Shown here piece by piece: positions 59,155 to 64,000 of a stretch of DNA of 64,000 bases. The stretch's first letter is position 1; the number at the start of each line of letters is the position of its first letter. The stretch comes from PCPOR2b sp965220385. Its GTDB lineage: Bacteria > Poribacteria > WGA-4E > PCPOR2b. The notes beneath the pieces were generated by a model that did not search any database, had not been told where the DNA came from, and saw nothing but the letters and a program-made list of their open reading frames with translations. The DNA is taken from NCBI GenBank assembly GCA_965220385.1, contig OZ244825.1:4960001-5024000 (forward strand). The letters are read 5' to 3'. The translations under genes and the position numbers were made by a program.

Positions 59155-60204
59155 ATGTACGATGCCGTGCAGCATTTCGAGCAGCTATATGCATCTGTAT
59201 CAAGGGAATTTGCGTTTCGAGGCTCGTCACGAGAAGAATGGCTTGCTTGGCGCGAAGCTTTTCAGCCCCGTCTGCGTCAGGCACTTGGCTTAGACCGGAT
59301 GGAGTCAGATCTACAGGGGTATCAACCGAATGCAGAGATGTCTCAATCCGAAGATATGGAAACACATATTCGAGAACGATGGCATCTGTGGGTTGAGCCA
59401 ACCGTGCCATTACCTTTCTATCTGCTGCGTCCCAAGACACAGAACAGGCCCCTGCCTCTGGTACTCACGCCGCACGGCCACAATCAGCCGCACATCTACG
59501 TCGGGATTGCGCACAGCGAAGACGAAGAGAAATCTATGCTGGAAGGAGAGCGGGACATCGCCCGTCAAGCGGTGGAGGAGGGGTATTTGGCGATTGCACC
59601 AACCGTTCGCGCCTTTGGTGAGACGCGCACCGAGACGGACAAGGAAAATGACAAAACATCTTCCTGCCGAATTGCGTTGATGCACGGTTTATTGGTAGGG
59701 CGTACGCCCATCGGAGAACGTGTTTGGGACATATCCCGTCTGATTGATTGGGCACTAACGCATCTAAACGTGGCGGCACAGCAGATCGCGATTACCGGAA
59801 ATTCTGGCGGCGGCACCGTATCTCTATTTGCTGCTGCCTGCGAGCCTCGCATCTCCGTCGCTGTCCCCAGCAGCTATTTCTGCACTTTCGAAGGAAGCAT
59901 CGGATCCATCCATCACTGCGACTGCAATTATGTGCCGGGTATCATGGGGTTGGGAGAGATGTACGATGTCGCCGGGTTAATTGCCCCGCGCCCTTTCTCG
60001 GCGATCGCTGGGAAGGACGATCCCATCTTTCCGATTGAGCACGTCAAATCTGCCTTTGAACATCTACAGCAAGTCTACACAGTCGCTGGCGTACCGGAAA
60101 ACTGCCAACTCCATATCGGCGACGGTGGACACCGCTACTATAAAGACGGCGCCTGGCCCTTTATCCACAAACATTTCGACACCCCAACAACCGAAACGGC
60201 TTGA
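59155..60204 (+). CDS. Alpha/beta hydrolase, acetyl-xylan-esterase-like
   Basis: A 349-residue alpha/beta-hydrolase with catalytic triad S217 (GNSGGG), D288 or D289 (GKDDPIFP) and H326 (DGGHRYYKDG). LVLTPHGHNQPH near residue 103 forms the oxyanion-region strand. Most similar in style to the dienelactone hydrolase/acetyl-xylan esterase group, often acting on acylated sugars. No signal peptide. The ATG at 59155 has GGGAGG six bases upstream; the frame starts earlier at 59113. It lies 62 bases after the phosphatase, so the three genes 56697-60204 may act together on sugar derivatives (inference). Confidence 0.85.
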   Translation: MYDAVQHFEQLYASVSREFAFRGSSREEWLAWREAFQPRLRQALGLDRMESDLQGYQPNAEMSQSEDMETHIRERWHLWVEPTVPLPFYLLRPKTQNRPLPLVLTPHGHNQPHIYVGIAHSEDEEKSMLEGERDIARQAVEEGYLAIAPTVRAFGETRTETDKENDKTSSCRIALMHGLLVGRTPIGERVWDISRLIDWALTHLNVAAQQIAITGNSGGGTVSLFAAACEPRISVAVPSSYFCTFEGSIGSIHHCDCNYVPGIMGLGEMYDVAGLIAPRPFSAIAGKDDPIFPIEHVKSAFEHLQQVYTVAGVPENCQLHIGDGGHRYYKDGAWPFIHKHFDTPTTETA

Positions 60205-60230
60205 ACCGTCACAGGTTTCCGGCTTTCCCG

Positions 60231-60334
60231 TCCTTAGTCCCCCTGACAAGTGGTACATCCCGGTTTATCGGGGGCGGGACTAAGGGGGTTAGTTGTACAT
60301 CGAAGGTGTATAAGTAATTGTAGAATTCACCATA
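60231..60334. repeat. TATGGTGAATT element, copy e
   Basis: Right end reverse-complements to TATGGTGAATTCTACAATT. The interior GTCCCCCTGACAAGTGGTACATCCCG and GGGGCGGGACTAAGGGGGTTAG matches copy a closely. It fills the gap between the esterase and glnD genes, which converge here. Confidence 0.55.
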
Positions 60335-60343
60335 ACCTGCGAT

Positions 60344-62989
60344 TCAGACAATTGGTGGCTTAAAAATTTTCAACTGTGCCAATGCGTCCTGAATACTCTT
60401 CAACCGAGTCGGATCCGTAATCTTTGCCCCATTGGTATCCGTCACATAGAATGAATCCTCTGCTATAAATGCCTCGGTCGTAATCTTGGCAAGATGGATA
60501 TCCAAGCCCAGTTTATAGAAGGCATCCGAGATGGTGTAGAGCAGCCCCACCTGATCTTGGGCGCGGATATCAATAATCGTTGCACGATCCGACGCCTCAT
60601 TATCGATTCGGATCCGCGGTTGAATATGTCGCTGTTGACGGCGAAGAAGGGGATCCAATTCGCGCTGCTCCTCTAGCACCGTTTCCACGTCAACTTCCCC
60701 ATTCCAGACAGCGGTTAATGTTTCTTCAATCTGATGATACCGATCTGCGATTGAGCCCTTGCCCGTCTGTCCATCTGTGACATTCAAGACATCGATCGCA
60801 ATACCATCGCTACGCGTGTTGATCATAGCTCTCAGTATATTAATATTTTCAATCGTGAATACACCTGTAATCTGCCGAAAAATACCCCGCGCATTGCGGG
60901 TACAGATGCCGATTTGGGTATAACTCTGATTCTCAGCAAAGTGAGAAATGGCGATAGGATGATCCCCTATCTTCTCAACAAGTTGAATCTGTTTGCTGAT
61001 GAGATCGGGTGCCTGTGAAATCAACTCTTGATCAGATGTTGTTTCAAAGTGTTCGACTATTGCAGCCTCTCCGACCGTTTCGCCAATCAGTTGAGTCACC
61101 CGCGCTTGCAGCTCTTCCACTTTCAGGAATTTTATCCTACCTTGTAGAAATTCTAGCGTGCGTGTATAGAGTTGCCAAAGTAGAATCGCATTCCACTGAT
61201 TCCAGATCTCGGGACTCACAGCTCGCATGTCAGCGAAAGTTAAGAGATACAGCATCTTCAGATGCTGTTCATCCTGCACTAATTCTGCGAAACGTTCAAT
61301 AACTTTCGGGTCATCAAGGTCCCGTCGCTGCGCGGTGTGAATCATATCCAAGTGTCTCAAGATGAGAAATAACACTACCTCTTTATCAACGTTGTCCAAA
61401 CCTATGCGGTCCAAGGCAGTTTGCGTCATTTCAAACCCACGCTCGTCATGTCCTCCCGGCCCATCCACCCCTTTTCCTACATCGTGTAATAAGATTGCTA
61501 ACCGCAGCAACTCCGGTTTCTCTATCTCTTTGAGAATATCGAGAAAAGTCTGCCCATCCTCCAACTGTGCTAACGTCGCTTCTTCGAGATTTTCAATTGC
61601 ATACAGGGTATGTTCATCGACAGTGTATTGATGTGGTCGATCCGACCGCACCAGCGATCTTATTTCGCTAAACTCAGGTAAATAATAATCTAGTACCTGC
61701 CACCGATGCATCCGCCGCAGCACTTCAGCAACCCCCTGTGGATGGCGAAGAATCGACAGAAAGCATTCGGCAACTTCAGGCGAATGCTGAAATTTTTCAT
61801 CAATAAGATGAAGATTTGCGGCGATTTGATGCCGCACCTCCGCACTAATTCGATTCCCAAGTCGTTGACGGTGTGTGAATACCTTCATGATTCGCGTTGG
61901 ATCTTTCCTAAAATCGGAGTGCCCATCCTGAAACTCGATTTCATCCCTTACAATCGCAAATCCATCGGACAATGTTTTGGTTCTCCAGCGGTCAAGCCAG
62001 CGATGGAGCGGCGAACCTTGGTGCTTCACCCGATCTATAATCAGCTTCGCAAATTCAAAGAGATGCTCCGCGTGTAGATAGTAATCCCGCATCATCGTTA
62101 CTTCTGCGAGGGAATGCTCATCATCCTTATACCCAAGATTTTTAGCAATGATTTCTTGCACATCGAAGACTAACTGATCGCTCCTTCTTTGAGTCACATA
62201 ATGCAGTTCATTACGCAGACGCCACAGAAAATCGAGCGATTCTTCGCACGATAGCGCTACCCTTTTAGGGATAACCCCTCGTTTTTGGAGCTCCTCAAGG
62301 TCTTTAACTCCGAAGCGAACCGCTGCAACCCAAATGCCGGTATGAAAGTCCCGCAAGCCACCGGCGCTCTCCTTGATGTTCGGTTCTTGTAGATAAATCG
62401 TTGCGCCGTAGGATTCGTGACGGGTGTTCCACTCCTCAATCGTGGTCGCAATGAACTTGCCCACCCGCTTCTTGAAAAAGTGTTTAGAGGTCAATTTCTG
62501 AAAGTCGCGATATACCGATCTTGAGCCGACAATGTATCGCGCTTCAAGCATTGAAGTCTTAGAGAAAATATCGTTGTAGGTTGCACGCACGCACTCCTTG
62601 AGCGATCGGCAGCTATGTCCAACCTCAAAACCGACATCCCAAAGTGTTGTGATCATCTGGTTGGCAAACGGTCCGACTTGATTCACGTGCAGCTCCGCCG
62701 GATCATAGACCAACATGATATCGATATCTGAATAGGGGTTCAGTGCCTCTCGTCCGTAACCACCCAATGCAAGGACGGCTATCGGGGCATCTTCAGGCAA
62801 TCTGGGCGCGCCGTTTTCCGCCTTAATCGCAGATTGATAGATGCGTTGGATCACATTGTCTGCAAGGCGGGTGTATTCTGCAACAACCTCCCCGCCCCCA
62901 ATGCCGAAACAGTGCCGGGAATAGATACGCTCACGTTCTTTGGTACAAAAATCCTTAAGTTCTTCTACAAGTGTACGGTTCTGTTGCAT
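60344..62989 (-). CDS. glnD: Bifunctional uridylyltransferase/uridylyl-removing enzyme GlnD
   Basis: An 881-residue nitrogen sensor that adds UMP to, or removes it from, the PII protein in response to glutamine. N-terminal nucleotidyltransferase domain with GGYGREALNPYSDIDIM (about 73-89). HD domain with LAILLHDVGKGVDGPGGHDERG (about 500-521). Two C-terminal ACT domains (ICTRNARGIFRQITGVFTIENINILRA and DQVGLLYTISDAFYKLGLDIHLAK) bind glutamine. Normal length. The ATG at 62989 is preferred; a GTG at 63046 would add 19 residues and has no ribosome-binding site. No glnB or amtB is in the window. Confidence 0.93.
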   Translation of the reverse strand: MQQNRTLVEELKDFCTKERERIYSRHCFGIGGGEVVAEYTRLADNVIQRIYQSAIKAENGAPRLPEDAPIAVLALGGYGREALNPYSDIDIMLVYDPAELHVNQVGPFANQMITTLWDVGFEVGHSCRSLKECVRATYNDIFSKTSMLEARYIVGSRSVYRDFQKLTSKHFFKKRVGKFIATTIEEWNTRHESYGATIYLQEPNIKESAGGLRDFHTGIWVAAVRFGVKDLEELQKRGVIPKRVALSCEESLDFLWRLRNELHYVTQRRSDQLVFDVQEIIAKNLGYKDDEHSLAEVTMMRDYYLHAEHLFEFAKLIIDRVKHQGSPLHRWLDRWRTKTLSDGFAIVRDEIEFQDGHSDFRKDPTRIMKVFTHRQRLGNRISAEVRHQIAANLHLIDEKFQHSPEVAECFLSILRHPQGVAEVLRRMHRWQVLDYYLPEFSEIRSLVRSDRPHQYTVDEHTLYAIENLEEATLAQLEDGQTFLDILKEIEKPELLRLAILLHDVGKGVDGPGGHDERGFEMTQTALDRIGLDNVDKEVVLFLILRHLDMIHTAQRRDLDDPKVIERFAELVQDEQHLKMLYLLTFADMRAVSPEIWNQWNAILLWQLYTRTLEFLQGRIKFLKVEELQARVTQLIGETVGEAAIVEHFETTSDQELISQAPDLISKQIQLVEKIGDHPIAISHFAENQSYTQIGICTRNARGIFRQITGVFTIENINILRAMINTRSDGIAIDVLNVTDGQTGKGSIADRYHQIEETLTAVWNGEVDVETVLEEQRELDPLLRRQQRHIQPRIRIDNEASDRATIIDIRAQDQVGLLYTISDAFYKLGLDIHLAKITTEAFIAEDSFYVTDTNGAKITDPTRLKSIQDALAQLKIFKPPIV

Positions 62990-63083
62990 TTGTTTTTCTC
63001 TGGCGAAGCACCGAAAGTCAACGATCTGAGATGCCGAACTATTCACACGTCGAAATACGTGAAAGGCTCAGTCGGTTGTCAGC

Positions 63084-64000
63084 CTAACTGGGATGGAGTG
63101 CTAAAAACAGGATACAAGCGAGCATCGGTAACAAAATCAGCAGCAGCTTGACCTCAAGCAGGTAGTTTTGGTAGCGTGAAGCAGACGGATCACCGCCCTT
63201 GAACCGCTCGATAAATTTGATCCGCCGGTCAACCGAAGGATGCGTCTGAAATAGCTCGAACAGACGTTGGATAGACCGAGGGGTGCAGTTGAGATGTGCG
63301 AGTCGGGCTAACGCAAGTTGGAGTGCGTCCGGTTTACCTGTCAACGCAGCGGCATACAAGTCGGCTTGGTGTTCAAAACGTCTTGATAGTGCGCGGAAAA
63401 TGATAACAAAATAGAGAGATATGAAGAAAACCAGACCGACAGCTGGCACTAAGGAAGATGTTGATGGAAGCGATTCAAGCGGCCCCCCAATGTAGATGTA
63501 ATAGATAGCATAGCTGAGAAAATAGACGATCATAAACATGAGATAGGTTAAAATGTGCTTGTAACGGACATGACCAAACTCATGTGCGACAACAGCTTCA
63601 ATCTCATCGTCGGAAAAGTGTTGTAGCAAAGCGTCCGTCAGGAAAATCTGACGGGACCATGGGGCGATTCCAGCCACAGCCGCATTGGCAACCGATTCCG
63701 TCTGCCAGATTACAATGTCCTTGTATTTAATGTTATCTTCGGCAGCCAACCGATGGAGCCTGGTCCTGAGATTAACATCTGTCAGTGGAGTTGTTCGCCA
63801 AATCAAACCCAATAACAGAGGCGCATAGATATACGCTAAAAAGATCAGCGACATCATAAGTGCCATAGGCAAATAGGGGTGATTGGCAAGGAATGGAATG
63901 TGGGCAATCAGATCAAGCAGGGACAGGTAAGCAAATAGCGGCAGTAGCGGCAATAACAGAAATTTCAGATGGACGGTGAGGTACTCTTCCCTTTTCCAGT
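63084..64000 (-). CDS. M48 family metallopeptidase, 5' end cut off
   Basis: The minus-strand frame is open from the stop at 63084 to the window edge, so at least 305 residues, and the start is probably outside. A TTG at 63953 is in frame, but the upstream codons (..EEYLTVHLKFLLL) look native. Zinc motif HEFGH in VVAHEFGHVRYKH, with the third ligand Glu expected in the EHQADLYAA region near the end. At least four membrane segments (SLLDLIAHIPF.., MALMMSLIFLAYIYAPLLLGLIW, YLMFMIVYFLSYAIYYIYI, VGLVFFISLYFVIIF, and a C-terminal one). A Ste24/HtpX-type membrane protease is likely. Confidence 0.85.
   Translation of the reverse strand, partial: WKREEYLTVHLKFLLLPLLPLFAYLSLLDLIAHIPFLANHPYLPMALMMSLIFLAYIYAPLLLGLIWRTTPLTDVNLRTRLHRLAAEDNIKYKDIVIWQTESVANAAVAGIAPWSRQIFLTDALLQHFSDDEIEAVVAHEFGHVRYKHILTYLMFMIVYFLSYAIYYIYIGGPLESLPSTSSLVPAVGLVFFISLYFVIIFRALSRRFEHQADLYAAALTGKPDALQLALARLAHLNCTPRSIQRLFELFQTHPSVDRRIKFIERFKGGDPSASRYQNYLLEVKLLLILLPMLACILFLALHPS

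Noticed and set aside
60344..63046. Use of the GTG at 63046 as glnD start
   Set aside because: No ribosome-binding site, and GlnD proteins normally begin close to the Met at 62989.

Overview
The window looks like a chromosomal segment of an uncultured Gram-negative-type bacterium. The best guess is a member of Candidatus Poribacteria or a close relative. This is inference from gene style: secreted beta-propeller proteins ending in an NYPNPFNPETWIPYQL-type tail, several Fe(II)/2-oxoglutarate oxygenases of the phytanoyl-CoA dioxygenase type, sialidase- and NHL-type proteins, and intergenic spaces packed with short palindromic repeats. No rRNA or phylogenetic marker in the window settles it. TGA is used as a normal stop, so the standard bacterial code applies.

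Layout. 1-8 kb: a cut-off gene at the left edge, a zinc-ribbon protein, a small membrane protein, a sialidase-like protein, a PhyH oxygenase, an HpcH/HpaI aldolase, a TPR protein and citramalate synthase. 8-14 kb: a sigma-70-family factor with an FHA protein, then a TPR/metallopeptidase, CvpA, RsmE and a secreted unknown. 13.6-21.7 kb: alcohol dehydrogenase, GlcF-like Fe-S protein, LarE, peptide deformylase, an NHL protein, a CPBP protease and PheA. 21.8-30 kb: three large secreted proteins on the minus strand, two of them paralogous 14-blade WD40 proteins. 30.2-38 kb: a short DUF5069-like gene with an in-frame TGA, a UPF0182 membrane protein, a peptidase/propeller/beta-barrel protein and two lipoproteins. 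38-45 kb: MOSC protein, tRNA-Leu, a 2OG oxygenase, a sugar isomerase, transketolase, threonine aldolase and an acidic TPR protein. 45.9-52 kb: a Type IIG restriction-modification protein overlapping a MATE exporter, and a ThuA-like protein. 52-55 kb: hpt, tilS and a three-tRNA operon (Leu-fMet-Met/Ile). 55-64 kb: another PhyH protein, an aminotransferase/phosphatase/esterase cluster, GlnD and a cut-off M48 protease.

The most interesting observation is the 81-codon minus-strand gene at 30263-30508. It has a strong ribosome-binding site and is intact on both sides of one TGA. That TGA sits where relatives, as I recall them, carry a conserved cysteine, and a small hairpin follows at the spacing expected of a bacterial SECIS element. 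It is a candidate selenoprotein of a family I do not know to be described as one.

The second theme is non-coding. At least five families of short elements fill the gaps. One (three copies) has inverted ends and 10-11 bp target duplications and so behaves like a MITE. One palindrome copy appears to have entered a coding sequence in frame.
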